From assembly GCA_022616415.1 (NCBI GenBank), contig JAKEEU010000008.1, positions 27,782-91,781 of the forward strand: a stretch of 64,000 nt of DNA, in the 5' to 3' direction. Numbering within the stretch: position 1 is the stretch's first letter; each line of letters starts with the position of its first letter. A model generated the notes under the pieces. It ran no database searches. It was not told where the DNA came from and saw only the letters and a program-made list of their open reading frames with translations. Origin of the DNA: Candidatus Zhuqueibacterota bacterium (GTDB lineage: Bacteria; Zhuqueibacterota; Zhuqueibacteria; Zhuqueibacterales; Zhuqueibacteraceae). Below, piece after piece: positions 33,452 through 41,506 of the stretch. A program made the position numbers and the translations under genes.

Positions 33452-34693
33452 TCACGCTCGGATCGGCTCGATCCCTTCCATCCGCACCGTCAGCAATTCA
33501 CACCCGTTTTCCGTAATCACGATGTCATCTTCCAAGCGCACGCCAAACTCGCCTTGAATATAAATTCCGGGTTCCACTGTCAACGTCATGCCGGGCTGGA
33601 GAATGGTTTTGTTGTTACCGGCAAAGTAGGGCGCTTCGTGGCCTTCGAGACCGATGCCGTGGCCGAGACGATGCACGAAATATTTGCCGTAGCCGGCGTC
33701 TTCAATCACCTTGCGCGCTGCAGCGTCGACGGACTCACAAGTAACGCCTGGTTTGGCGGCGGTGATTCCCGCGCTTTGCGCTTGATGCACGAGTCGCCAA
33801 ATTTCTTCGTGGCGTGGACTCGCTGTGCCAAATACGGTCGTGCGCGTCACATCACTCGTATAGCTCTGAACTTTCGTGCCGCAATCCATCAGCACGACGT
33901 CGTTTGGCTGCAATGACCGCGGACTGGCACCGCCGTGTGGAATCGCCGACGAAGGTCCAAATTGAATGAGGCCGCCACCAGAGAGCCCGAGCGCAGCGTA
34001 ATTTTGTCGCAGGAGGCTTGCCACCTCTCTCTCACTCATGCCGCTTTTGATTTGCGTCCACGTCTGGCGAATGCACGCCTCGGTGGCGTCATTCGACAAG
34101 CGCATCAGCGCGATCTCTTTTTCAGTCTTAATCATGCGCTGCGCGTTGCAAACGTCGTCGCCATTGACAAATTTCGCCTGTGGCAATGCGTGGGCAAGTC
34201 CCTCGGTAACGAAATAGCGCGTCGTCGGCTCAACTGCCATCGTGCCCGCGCGCAGGCCATGGTCGCCGATGATTTTGGCAAAGACGGCATACGGGCTTTC
34301 GTGCTCCTGCCACACATAAATTTTGTCCGCGCCGCTGAGTTCGCGCAAGCGCGATTCTTCAAACGCCGGACCCAAAACAAAAGGCTGGCCGGCGGCCGGA
34401 ATGAACGCGGCGGCAAGCCGCTCGCTGCGGCCAAAACGCCAGCCCATGAAATAATATAAATTTTCGCTCGGTTCCATAAAGAGACCGCTGAGCTTGCGGC
34501 TGCCCAGGTTTTCTTGCAGCTTGGCGAGACGCGCTTGAAAATCGTCCCTAGTGATTTGTGGCGCGTTTTTCAGGCGCTCCGCCATTTCCGCATATTGTGG
34601 AAGCTTGCGATGATCATCTAACCTCAATGCGGTTGACAGCCAGGGCAACAGGGCCAGACTTCCGGTCGATTTAACAAAATCACGGCGCCGCAT
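33452..34693 (-). CDS. Tat-exported M24 metallopeptidase (Xaa-Pro aminopeptidase type)
   Basis: 413 residues from the ATG at 34693, which follows GGAGGAG; the frame runs on upstream to 34846 but across the promoter. The N-terminus MRRRDFVKSTGSLALLPWL is a twin-arginine signal. An N-terminal creatinase-like domain is followed by the pita-bread domain with all five metal ligands visible: VVLMDCGTKV (Asp), SDVTRT (Asp), HRLGHGIGLEGHE (His), LTVEPGIYI (Glu) and VRLEDDIVIT (Glu). It would remove N-terminal residues next to proline in the periplasm. Tat export suits a metal loaded in the cytoplasm. Confidence 0.88.
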   Translation of the reverse strand: MRRRDFVKSTGSLALLPWLSTALRLDDHRKLPQYAEMAERLKNAPQITRDDFQARLAKLQENLGSRKLSGLFMEPSENLYYFMGWRFGRSERLAAAFIPAAGQPFVLGPAFEESRLRELSGADKIYVWQEHESPYAVFAKIIGDHGLRAGTMAVEPTTRYFVTEGLAHALPQAKFVNGDDVCNAQRMIKTEKEIALMRLSNDATEACIRQTWTQIKSGMSEREVASLLRQNYAALGLSGGGLIQFGPSSAIPHGGASPRSLQPNDVVLMDCGTKVQSYTSDVTRTTVFGTASPRHEEIWRLVHQAQSAGITAAKPGVTCESVDAAARKVIEDAGYGKYFVHRLGHGIGLEGHEAPYFAGNNKTILQPGMTLTVEPGIYIQGEFGVRLEDDIVITENGCELLTVRMEGIEPIRA

Positions 34694-34735
34694 GGCTCCT
34701 CCTCCGAATGGGTGAATGGAAAAAATTATGAAAAG

Positions 34736-34764
34736 AATATAATGTATCTTCGAGCGAATATCAA
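34736..34764 (-). promoter_or_regulatory. Promoter of the M24 peptidase gene
   Basis: Minus strand TTGATA (34764-34759), 17 bp, TATATT (34741-34736). This supports the start at 34693. The word GTATCTTCGA occurs here (34744-34753) and again at 34808-34817 before the divergent gene. Confidence 0.55.
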
Positions 34765-34838
34765 GATGTGTTTTGATTTTATTCGTGGCGAATGAGGAAG
34801 AAATTTTGTATCTTCGAACAAGAAATTGGCTGAGAACA

Positions 34839-35966
34839 ATGAGCACAACACCACCAAATGACCTTTCGAACTGGAAGCACCACCTGCAAGACGAAGTGGA
34901 TGCGGCGTACTTATATCGCCATTTGGCGCAAGCGGAGAAAGATGCGGCGCGACGGGAGATTTATTTGCGACTGGCGGAAGTGGAAGACAAGCACGTGCGC
35001 CAATGGCAAAATCTGTTGCGCGACGCTGGAGAAGAAGTTGCAGCAGCGCAAAGACCCTCATCACGGGCGCGATTGATGGGCTGGCTGGCGCGGCGCTTTG
35101 GCACGAGTTTCATTGCCCCGAGCTTGCTGGCTGAAGAAGCCCGCGAGGTTAAAAACTATCTGAAGCTCGCGCAAAATATGCAGGAATTGCCGGCGCGCGA
35201 AATGGCCACCGAAATCGCGCGCGAATCGGCGCACCACGCGGGAACGCTCGCCAAGATGTTGGATAAACCTGGCGAGCCGTGGCACGCGGTAAGCTCCGGC
35301 GGCATGTTGCGCAGCATCGTTTACGGATTCAATGACGGACTGACCGCCAATTTCGGATTGGTCGCCGGCGTGCTCGGCGCCGCAGTCGATGAGAGAGCCT
35401 TATTGGTGGCGGGGGTTGCCGGCATGATGGCCGACGCGTTATCGATGGGTTCGAGCGGCTATCTCGCCGCCAAAAGTGAGGCCGAAGTATATGCGCACGA
35501 GATTGCATTGGAGCGGGAGGAGATTCGGCTGATGCCGGAAATCGAAGCGGAGGAACTGGCGCTCATCTACGAGGCGAGAGGTGTGAGCGCGGCGCGCGCG
35601 CAAGAGATGGCCCACAGCATGCTCGCCAGCCCGGAGCAAATGCTGCAAGAAAAAATTCGCGAGGAGCTGGAAATTTCACCCGCGGCGATGACGCCTTTGA
35701 AAGACGGCGTGATGACCGGCTTGGCCACGGCGTTTGGCGCGGTCATTCCGGTGCTGCCGTTTTTTATTTTCGATTTTGCGATCGCGATCTGGTTTTCCTT
35801 CGCGGTGAGCATGCTGGCGCACTTCGGCGTCGGCGCGGCGCGCAGCTTTTTCACCGGCCGCGGCGTGCTCCGCAGCGGCTTCGACATGTTTATCGTCGGC
35901 CTTGGCGTCGCCGTGGTCGGCTACCTCATCGGTGACCTGATGAATCGGTTTTGGCTGGGCCATTAA
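34839..35966 (+). CDS. Ferritin-like / VIT1 (CCC1) fusion, iron or manganese transporter
   Basis: 375 residues from the ATG at 34839. The first 145 residues are a rubrerythrin-like four-helix domain with DEVDAAYLYRHLAQAEKD and REIYLRLAEVEDKHVRQW (the E and E-x-x-H ligands). The remainder is a VIT1/CCC1 membrane domain: SIVYGFNDGLTANFGLVAGV and MMADALSMGSSGYLAAKSE in the first half, then a cytoplasmic acidic insert rich in E, and two or three more helices ending DLMNRFWLGH. Such erythrin-vacuolar iron transport fusions pump Fe2+/Mn2+ out of the cytoplasm. It is divergent from the M24 peptidase, which also needs a divalent metal. Confidence 0.88.
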   Translation: MSTTPPNDLSNWKHHLQDEVDAAYLYRHLAQAEKDAARREIYLRLAEVEDKHVRQWQNLLRDAGEEVAAAQRPSSRARLMGWLARRFGTSFIAPSLLAEEAREVKNYLKLAQNMQELPAREMATEIARESAHHAGTLAKMLDKPGEPWHAVSSGGMLRSIVYGFNDGLTANFGLVAGVLGAAVDERALLVAGVAGMMADALSMGSSGYLAAKSEAEVYAHEIALEREEIRLMPEIEAEELALIYEARGVSAARAQEMAHSMLASPEQMLQEKIREELEISPAAMTPLKDGVMTGLATAFGAVIPVLPFFIFDFAIAIWFSFAVSMLAHFGVGAARSFFTGRGVLRSGFDMFIVGLGVAVVGYLIGDLMNRFWLGH

Positions 35967-36482
35967 TCAATACGCATAGACTTTTTCTTCCAGCATTTCC
36001 TCAGGGAAGATATTCGCCGATAGCTCGTCGAGCGCCTCGACGCGCGAAAAATTGAATTGGCGGTTCAAGCGCTTCCAATCGAACAGCGTGTGCAAGCCCA
36101 AATCCATTAACATAGCGAGCACGCCGGGTTGAATGCCAACGATCTCGATTTCGTGGCCCCGCCGGCGAATGATATTGGCGAATTTGACGAGCACCTTGAG
36201 CGCCCGCATACTCATCACGTCCAGATTTTCCAACTGCAGCGTCCAACGGTTTCCTGGAAAATGGCTGAGATTTCTCAAAAAATCGCTCAGGGCGCCGGTG
36301 TGTTCGCCGAGTATGGTGCCTTCCAAACGCAGCTCGACGAGCTTTCTCCGGCGGGTGAAATCGATGGTCGCTGCAACAGTGGCCGTTGTGGCGGCGGCAT
36401 CACTGGCAAGGGACTGTCTAATCTCGGTCATAGCGCAAATTCTTTCTCTTTTTTCGTGGGCAACGGTGTTCTGTTTTTTCAT
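35967..36482 (-). CDS. STAS-like (anti-anti-sigma-type) protein
   Basis: About 171 residues with the likely start at 36482 (MKKQNTVAHEKRE); a further in-frame ATG lies at about 36431 (MTEIRQSLAS), and the choice is not settled by a ribosome site. From about residue 50 the pattern is that of a STAS domain: a strand KLVELRLEGTI, a middle block WTLQLENLDVMSMRALKVLVKFANIIRRRG (shown here in part as LDVMSMRALKVLVKF) and the strand HEIEIVGIQPGV followed by a helix ending at LHTLFDWKRL. The Ser in DVMSMRA occupies the position phosphorylated in SpoIIAA-type proteins. No partner kinase is adjacent. It ends next to the converging VIT1 gene. Confidence 0.6.
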   Translation of the reverse strand: MKKQNTVAHEKRERICAMTEIRQSLASDAAATTATVAATIDFTRRRKLVELRLEGTILGEHTGALSDFLRNLSHFPGNRWTLQLENLDVMSMRALKVLVKFANIIRRRGHEIEIVGIQPGVLAMLMDLGLHTLFDWKRLNRQFNFSRVEALDELSANIFPEEMLEEKVYAY

Positions 36483-36654
36483 CTTCTCCAACCGCCGTCC
36501 CTTTATAAAACCCGCCCCACTCAATACTAATATACTCTACAAAAACCATTCCGTTGTCATAGCAGCGTTATTGTTATGTAAAATTTAGGTTAAATGCGGC
36601 GGCGCCAAGGCGAAATTACCAGTACGTGTTTCAAAGTTGTATGTTTAATCTTCA

Positions 36655-37878
36655 TTACTTGGAAAGCGGTTTGAACATCAGCTCATCCAGCACATTTTGG
36701 TTCAGCCTTTTTACGGCTTCGGTGATCAAGCGTACAGCGCTTTCGTAATCATCGCGATGAATAATGCCATTCGCAGCATGATAATAACGCTGGGAAATCA
36801 CCAAGTCCAGCGTCGGCACGCCGAGGTTCCATTTGTGAATCGGGCCGGCATCGGTGCCGCCGCCTTCTTCCAACATGAATTGATATGGAATTTTCAATTC
36901 GTCCGCTACGCTTTGTACCCATTGCCGCAGCTTGACGTGCGGCAACATTTCCGAGGTGTGCAAAATAATGACCACGCCTTTACCGAGCACCGGCTGGGCG
37001 TAATCCTCACTCGTATAGGCCGGAAGATCGCTGGTCACATCGATATCGAGCGTAATCGCGACATCCGGCTTCACCGCTTCAACGACAGTTTTGGCGCCCG
37101 AAAGTGTAATTTCTTCCTGTACCGAGCCGGTGGCGAATACCGTGTTTGGATGTTTCGCGCCGGCAAGATTTTTAAGCACGCCGATGATGACGCCGAGTCC
37201 GATGCGATCATCCCATGCTTTGCCGAGCAGAAATTTGCGATTCGCCAGCAGCGCGAATTCGCTCTCGTGTGTAATGGGGTCGCCCGGTTGAATGCCGAGC
37301 GCTTCGGCTTCCGCGCGGCTCTCGACGCCGACGTCGATCCACATATCTTCGCGCGGAATGATTTTTTCCTCGTCGATATCCGGCCCGGTGTTGAGCACGC
37401 CGAGTACCCGCAAGGGCTTTTGAGCCGGCCCTTTGCGTGTGTGAATGATGACGCGACGATCGAGCAACTGCTGCGAAAAATTCCACCCGAGCGGAAAGAA
37501 CTTGACGAAGCCATTCTCGTCGAGGCGCTTCACCATAAATCCGATCTCGTCGAGATGAGCGTCGATCATGACACGCGGCGATTCGGCCGCGCCTTTTTTA
37601 ATCGCAATGACGCTGCCGAGCCGGTCGCGCTGCAATTCGTCGGTAAGGGGCTTGAGATACTTCATGAACACCTGCGCCGCCGGCTCTTCATATCCCGAAA
37701 CCCCCGGCGCTTCCGAAAGCGCTTTGAGCATTTTCTCCGTGTCGTCGAGGTCTTGGGAGAAGGTGGCGAGCGGCACTGCCAGCAACACTGCACCGGCAAA
37801 ACTCAGCCGGATGGCTAATGTGAGAAGTGTGTAAATCATCATACGCTTTTGCATCGCTTTATTGGATCGTAAGTTCAT
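36655..37878 (-). CDS. M42-family metallo-aminopeptidase / glucanase-like protein, exported
   Basis: 407 residues. An N-terminal hydrophobic segment (IYTLLTLAIRLSFAGAVLLAVPLATFS, part of a signal peptide) precedes a standard M42 enzyme: DAHLDEIGFMV (His/Asp ligands), GKAWDDRIGLGV (bridging Asp), GSVQEEITLSGAK (catalytic Glu pair), ITLDIDVTSDLP and the last His ligand in QRYYHAANGIIHRDD. The family forms tetrahedral aminopeptidase assemblies and is normally cytoplasmic, so an export signal is unusual. The first ATG is in a region without a strong ribosome site, and MQKRMMIYTLL (37854) is an alternative start. Confidence 0.88.
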   Translation of the reverse strand: MNLRSNKAMQKRMMIYTLLTLAIRLSFAGAVLLAVPLATFSQDLDDTEKMLKALSEAPGVSGYEEPAAQVFMKYLKPLTDELQRDRLGSVIAIKKGAAESPRVMIDAHLDEIGFMVKRLDENGFVKFFPLGWNFSQQLLDRRVIIHTRKGPAQKPLRVLGVLNTGPDIDEEKIIPREDMWIDVGVESRAEAEALGIQPGDPITHESEFALLANRKFLLGKAWDDRIGLGVIIGVLKNLAGAKHPNTVFATGSVQEEITLSGAKTVVEAVKPDVAITLDIDVTSDLPAYTSEDYAQPVLGKGVVIILHTSEMLPHVKLRQWVQSVADELKIPYQFMLEEGGGTDAGPIHKWNLGVPTLDLVISQRYYHAANGIIHRDDYESAVRLITEAVKRLNQNVLDELMFKPLSK

Positions 37879-37899
37879 AAGATGATTTGAAAAGTTTAT

Positions 37900-39180
37900 T
37901 TACTCCGATAACGCATCTTCTCTCAGCGCTCTCATTAAGTTCTGAAAATCCGTAGAATCAGATTTGGGCGCCACCCCGCGTGAAGCAGAAACTTGCGGCG
38001 CCGGTTTACAATCTTTGCGCGCATGCGTTTCCGTCAACAAAACGCTCAACGGCGTCGCCGCATCGACGCGTTCGCTCATGTGCGGAATGCTGCCATCACT
38101 TTGGCGGCAAAACCTGAGCAGAACGGTCTTGAGAATTGAAGTATGGTCAAAAATTTCATGCGAAACCGCCCGCTTGCCCACCCACGGCGAAATGACCAAC
38201 GCCGGAACGCGGACCCCATAGCTTTGTAAAAGCGCCCAATTGTCCTCAGCCTTTTTCGGTGTCACGTGGTCATAGAAACCGCCATGTTCATCATAAGTGA
38301 CGACAAAAAGAGTCTTGTCCCATTTCGGACTTCCTCGCAGCGCGTTATAAATCTGGCCCACCAGTTTTTGGCCCTGCTGTACATTTAATGGGGGATGATC
38401 GTCGTTGCCGGCCTTGCTTCCGGGCGGCCAAGAGGCAAAATTCGGATCGATCCACGATAAAGCCGGCAATTTACCTTTCTTGGCGAGCTGCAGAAAGGTC
38501 TTGCTGTTATCGCTCAACACCTTAACCATCGTTTTTATTTTTCGATATTTTTTGAAGTACAATAGAGATGAAACGTCATCGGCAAAATGTTTCCATGCTC
38601 CGGGCGGAAGAAACTCGTAGATTGTTTTCAGATCATACGAGCGGAAGGGAACCGCCGCCGGGGGATTATCCGTCTCGCCATCCGATGTGCCGGCCAGCGC
38701 ATAAAGCCGGTTGGGAATGGTCGGGCCGGGCATGGAGCTGAACCAGCAATCGCAGACACAGAATTGCTCCGCCAGGTTATCGTAGACCGGGAGTTGCCTG
38801 GCCGTGTAATATCCCATAATCAGGCCGGGATCGGTTAATGGACGTTCTTTGACGAGCTGGTGGTGGTGCGTGGCAAAATTCTCGACGAAGCCGCGATTGT
38901 CGTTGGCAAGCTGCTGCTGCACGCATTTATGCTCATGACAAGGATCCCAAAGAAAATTCAAATGCTCGTCAGCCAGAGCTTGGGGCGTATAGACCTTGCC
39001 CTCGTATTCAATTTTGTGATCTTCCGGTTTCTTGAGCCCATCGACGTCGTTCCGTCCTCTTCCGCCCTTGCTTTTCGGCAGGGATAAAAAGCCGAGCATG
39101 TGGTCAAACGAACGGTTCTCCAGCATGAGCACGACAATGTGCTCGATCTGATCAAGCTTTTCGAGATTGTAATCGGGCAT
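37900..39180 (-). CDS. Phospholipase C / acid phosphatase-like phosphoesterase
   Basis: 426 residues of the phosphoesterase family PF04185 (alkaline phosphatase superfamily). The N-terminal motif HIVVLMLENRSFDHMLGF contains the metal-binding E-N-R-S-F-D, and later blocks are MGYYTARQLPVYDNLAEQF, SSMPGPTIPNRLYALAGTS and TYDEHGGFYDHVTP with catalytic Asp, Glu and His. Members split phosphatidylcholine or phosphate monoesters. No signal peptide is visible, so it may be cytoplasmic or exported in another way, which is unusual for this family. It lies directly after the TIR-CHAT island on the same strand. Confidence 0.85.
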   Translation of the reverse strand: MPDYNLEKLDQIEHIVVLMLENRSFDHMLGFLSLPKSKGGRGRNDVDGLKKPEDHKIEYEGKVYTPQALADEHLNFLWDPCHEHKCVQQQLANDNRGFVENFATHHHQLVKERPLTDPGLIMGYYTARQLPVYDNLAEQFCVCDCWFSSMPGPTIPNRLYALAGTSDGETDNPPAAVPFRSYDLKTIYEFLPPGAWKHFADDVSSLLYFKKYRKIKTMVKVLSDNSKTFLQLAKKGKLPALSWIDPNFASWPPGSKAGNDDHPPLNVQQGQKLVGQIYNALRGSPKWDKTLFVVTYDEHGGFYDHVTPKKAEDNWALLQSYGVRVPALVISPWVGKRAVSHEIFDHTSILKTVLLRFCRQSDGSIPHMSERVDAATPLSVLLTETHARKDCKPAPQVSASRGVAPKSDSTDFQNLMRALREDALSE

Positions 39181-39239
39181 AATGATCCTTCCTGAGGTTT
39201 TGATATGTCAAAGTGGTTTTCATTTGCGTCTACAATATT

Positions 39240-39320
39240 GTAGTCTCCGCCCCTTGTGGGCGGCTGTAAAAGCCAATACACTCATTGCCGTGACAGTGCT
39301 CCACAAGGGAGCAGGACTAC
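39240..39320. repeat. Palindromic repeat, GTAGTC...GACTAC type (family E, copy 2)
   Basis: Outer arms GTAGTC (39240-39245) and GACTAC (39315-39320) enclose two smaller hairpins, GCCCCTTGTGGGC and GCTCCACAAGGGAGC, which are also complementary to one another. The design matches the repeat at 4084-4175. It lies between the CHAT fragment and the phosphoesterase gene. Confidence 0.6.
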
Positions 39321-39355
39321 TTTTCGCATCGTTATGGCGCATGAATGAGTATTAT

Positions 39356-40168
39356 CTATCCAAACAGCACCCCATCCGGCGCGCGCATGTAGAGCACGGG
39401 ATGAACCCAATCGGGTTGATCGGGATCATTATTTAACACGTTGACCCCGTTGGATAAAACTGTCTTATCGGGTATACTCTCCGAAGTGGCATTATCCAAC
39501 GGGGCTTTGCGGCCTTCGACGACTGCGGCATCGACCGGCCAACCGTCGGCGAGGGCAGCGTAGAAATTGGCGGAGAAGGCAACCGCCACATCGTCGCGCA
39601 CGGACACCTGCATGCCTAAAGCCGCAGGAACTTCCCGACGCACCAGCACTTCCGCCACGCCATCTGCGACATGGGCGGTTTTGCAAGCGTTGAGAAAGGC
39701 CAAACGCACTCCGCTATCCCGCAGCAGCGTGCCCAGCCAGCTTGCCTTTACCGAGGAGGTCGTGCTTGAGTCATCTTCGAATAGCAATTCGCCTTCTTGA
39801 TTTTCAGGATCGTAGTCGCCGTGGCCGATGTAATGCACGACATGCACACTGCGGCGCAACGCTTCTTGCAAAGCCGGCGTTGTGGCCTCTTCCAACCAAA
39901 TGAGGCGCAAACGCCCTGATTTGATTAACGGCTCCAGCGCTTTCTCTAATCGGGCTTTCTCCTCGTCAACCGCAAGTGGGGCCTGATCTGTCGGGCCGCT
40001 GATGATACCGAGAACGTGTACCGGGCCGCTTATCGAGAGACGGCTGGGTGGCTCCGGCGCTGGTACGTACCGTACGATGGGCGTGGCAAGTCTGAGCGCC
40101 AAGTATTCTTCACCGACAAGCGCCGCCTCCCAAGGAATAGCCGATAGCTCTTCGTCACGAATTCGCAA
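39356..40168 (-). CDS. CHAT-domain protein, truncated paralog of TIR-CHAT
   Basis: 270 residues, starting with TTG; a TGA lies in frame nine bases upstream. It is strongly similar to the C-terminal two thirds of the TIR-CHAT gene at 41507-43032 (shared IPWEAA, EEYLALR, ATPIVRYVPAPEPP, VHVLGIIS, ALQEALRRSV). The CHAT dyad is intact: His in VVHYIGHGDYDP and Cys in LAFLNACKTAHV. The TIR domain and the first part of the linker are missing; a nucleotidyltransferase remnant sits in their place. Near the C-terminus it carries 18 extra residues (after GRKA) encoded by a palindromic insertion. Without its partner domain it may be a decaying copy or a free protease. Confidence 0.7.
   Translation of the reverse strand: MRIRDEELSAIPWEAALVGEEYLALRLATPIVRYVPAPEPPSRLSISGPVHVLGIISGPTDQAPLAVDEEKARLEKALEPLIKSGRLRLIWLEEATTPALQEALRRSVHVVHYIGHGDYDPENQEGELLFEDDSSTTSSVKASWLGTLLRDSGVRLAFLNACKTAHVADGVAEVLVRREVPAALGMQVSVRDDVAVAFSANFYAALADGWPVDAAVVEGRKAPLDNATSESIPDKTVLSNGVNVLNNDPDQPDWVHPVLYMRAPDGVLFG
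39446..39503. repeat. Palindrome inserted in frame in the CHAT gene
   Basis: The arms CCCCGTTGGATAA (39445-39457) and TTATCCAACGGGG (39492-39504) pair perfectly over 13 bp. The paralog at 41507-42145 has only four bases (41597-41600) between the same flanks GTTGAC and GCTTTGCGG, so this copy is 54 bp longer, exactly 18 codons, and the frame is kept. Confidence 0.8.
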
Positions 40169-40179
40169 GACCGCTCATT

Positions 40180-40605
40180 TCAAACCAACTCAAGATAATT
40201 AGGTGGCGCGTAAAACCCACGTTTGCGCAATGGCTCGGGAGATTCTGCTTCACAAAGCGCGCGCAGGCGTGGCATGCTTGCAGCCGACTTGAGCAAAAAT
40301 ATCGGCTCGGTTAAAGGGCCGATACTGCGCGTCCAACTCGGGGCCTCCTGCTTCAGCCTGAGGGCAAATAATTCCAGCAGGGAAGCGGCAGCGGCTAATA
40401 GGCGTTTGTCTTCGGTTGCAGGCTTGGACACCTCTGCTATACGAGGATGGCTGCGAAAGAAGTCTTGCACCAAACTTCTGGTCATCAATCCATCTCCCTG
40501 CAAAGCGGCTTCGGCAATTTGTTCAATGCGTTCCATGCGTACGACATAACCTTTGGCAGCGTCGTTTAACCAGTCTTCCGGCAGATTATGCTCTGCTGCA
40601 ATCTG
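40180..40605 (-). pseudogene. C-terminal remnant of an AbiEii/DUF6036-like nucleotidyltransferase
   Basis: The open frame runs from after a TAG (40608-40606) to the TGA at 40180; an ATG at 40536 is inside it. The upstream part reads QIAAEHNLPEDWLNDAAKGYV, a block that resembles the LPEDWLND segment of nucleotidyltransferase-fold antitoxin-type proteins (DUF6036/AbiEii). The rest (LAAAASLLELFALRLKQE, LRALCEAESPEPLRKRGF) is helical. The N-terminal catalytic half with the GGTA or GSxD motif is missing. It is probably the truncated end of a TA-type gene displaced by recombination. Confidence 0.45.
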
Positions 40606-40645
40606 CTAGAACCTGGAGTCGAATCTGAGCTATTGCATTCACGCC

Positions 40646-41092
40646 TCAGTTCGGCGTGCCTGTTTCATCTTCTCGTCTTATCAACTCTTCGACTTCTTGA
40701 ATCAAAGCCGGCAAGTTGGGCCGAGTGAAATTCATGTTGGGCGCCAGGATGCGATGATGCTTGATATCGGGAGGAATATGCTTATGATGGGGAAAGGTGG
40801 AAGCAAGTGCGGGATCATTTGGATGCGGTTGCGCATCGTACCAGGCGAGTTTTTCGTGGTTGCGCCATAACTCATAGCCATAATCTTCGATGACAACCGG
40901 GCCGTCATCAAAAGACAAGCGCTCTTTTAGTGAAATGCGATATCCTTTTGCAAAAGCAATTTCACCATGCAAAATCGCCGTTCGCTTGCCTCGCCGTATC
41001 AGCACAAGCGTCGATCTTTGTACGGCAGAAAACTGCTGCTGGAGGGTATAAACATACGCCTCGTAATCACGGAGCGACTGGAATGGATTCAT
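40646..41092 (-). CDS. TumE-type (DUF6516-like) toxin, module 2
   Basis: 148 residues from the ATG at 41092. The block WYDAQPHPNDPALASTFPHH...PPDIKHHRILAPN is nearly the same as in the module 1 toxin at 8525-8932, while the N-terminal halves differ more (here QLLQQ-type helix and STLVLIRRGKRTAILHGEI). The gene overlaps the upstream antitoxin-like gene by 26 bp. Two diverged copies of one toxin family 32 kb apart suggest separate acquisition or old duplication. The C-terminal tail EELIRREDETGTPN is acidic and not shared. Confidence 0.65.
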   Translation of the reverse strand: MNPFQSLRDYEAYVYTLQQQFSAVQRSTLVLIRRGKRTAILHGEIAFAKGYRISLKERLSFDDGPVVIEDYGYELWRNHEKLAWYDAQPHPNDPALASTFPHHKHIPPDIKHHRILAPNMNFTRPNLPALIQEVEELIRREDETGTPN

Positions 41093-41363
41093 GGCGCGCC
41101 GTTCTTCCAATTACCCGCATCAATGTCTGAGAGTCTTTCTTCAATGCTTGAATCGCAAGGCGGTATTGATCTTGGCGACGAAGCAAAATTTTGTAAGCTC
41201 CGGCCCAATCGGCCCAATCCAGCACCCAACTCTCTTCTTCCGGCTCTTCACCCTTGGTGTAAGCCTCGTAAAAGGTCTCAGAAAGAACCCCATATTTACG
41301 TTCGTAGGTTTCCAGATCTTCGTTCAGTGCATGGATGTCGCTAATGATTTCTTGTAATGTCAT
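41067..41363 (-). CDS. Putative antitoxin of TumE-type module 2
   Basis: 98 residues: an acidic helical N-terminus (MTLQEIISDIHALNEDLETYERKYG), a loop with GEEPEEESWVLDWADWAGAY and a basic helix LLRRQDQYRLAIQALKKD. It shares the E-x-YE-x-KYG segment with the antitoxin of module 1 but lacks the beta-rich N-terminal domain found there, so the two modules use antitoxins of different architecture with related toxins. The 3' end overlaps the toxin gene by 26 bp. A promoter lies at 41425-41452. Confidence 0.55.
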   Translation of the reverse strand: MTLQEIISDIHALNEDLETYERKYGVLSETFYEAYTKGEEPEEESWVLDWADWAGAYKILLRRQDQYRLAIQALKKDSQTLMRVIGRTARHESIPVAP

Positions 41364-41424
41364 AACGTTAACCCTGTATGAAAATTCTCATGCGGATTGC
41401 TCGAGCACAAGATGCACTTTTTCA

Positions 41425-41452
41425 TTATTAGTAAAATTTAGGAAAAAAGCAA
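41425..41452 (-). promoter_or_regulatory. Promoter of TumE-type module 2
   Basis: Minus strand TTGCTT (41452-41447), 16 bp, TAATAA (41430-41425), very like the promoter of module 1 (TTGCTT-17-TAATTA). Confidence 0.5.
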
Positions 41453-41506
41453 ATGCTTTTCTTCTCGCAACGATAAACCTGGAAGTACTTTGATAAAATG
41501 CTGCCC

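Noticed and set aside
34744..34817. The repeated word GTATCTTCGA at 34744 and 34808 as a divergent operator.
   Set aside because: Ten bases twice is too little, and neither has a matching -35 on the plus strand.
36697..37818. A 373-codon plus-strand frame opposite the M42 peptidase gene.
   Set aside because: Antisense shadow; composition is unnatural and the minus-strand gene has full M42 motifs.
40600..40640. A tRNA-like TTCGAATC-like word (TCGAATCTGAGC).
   Set aside because: No acceptor or D-arm partner could be found, so no tRNA is called here or elsewhere in the window.
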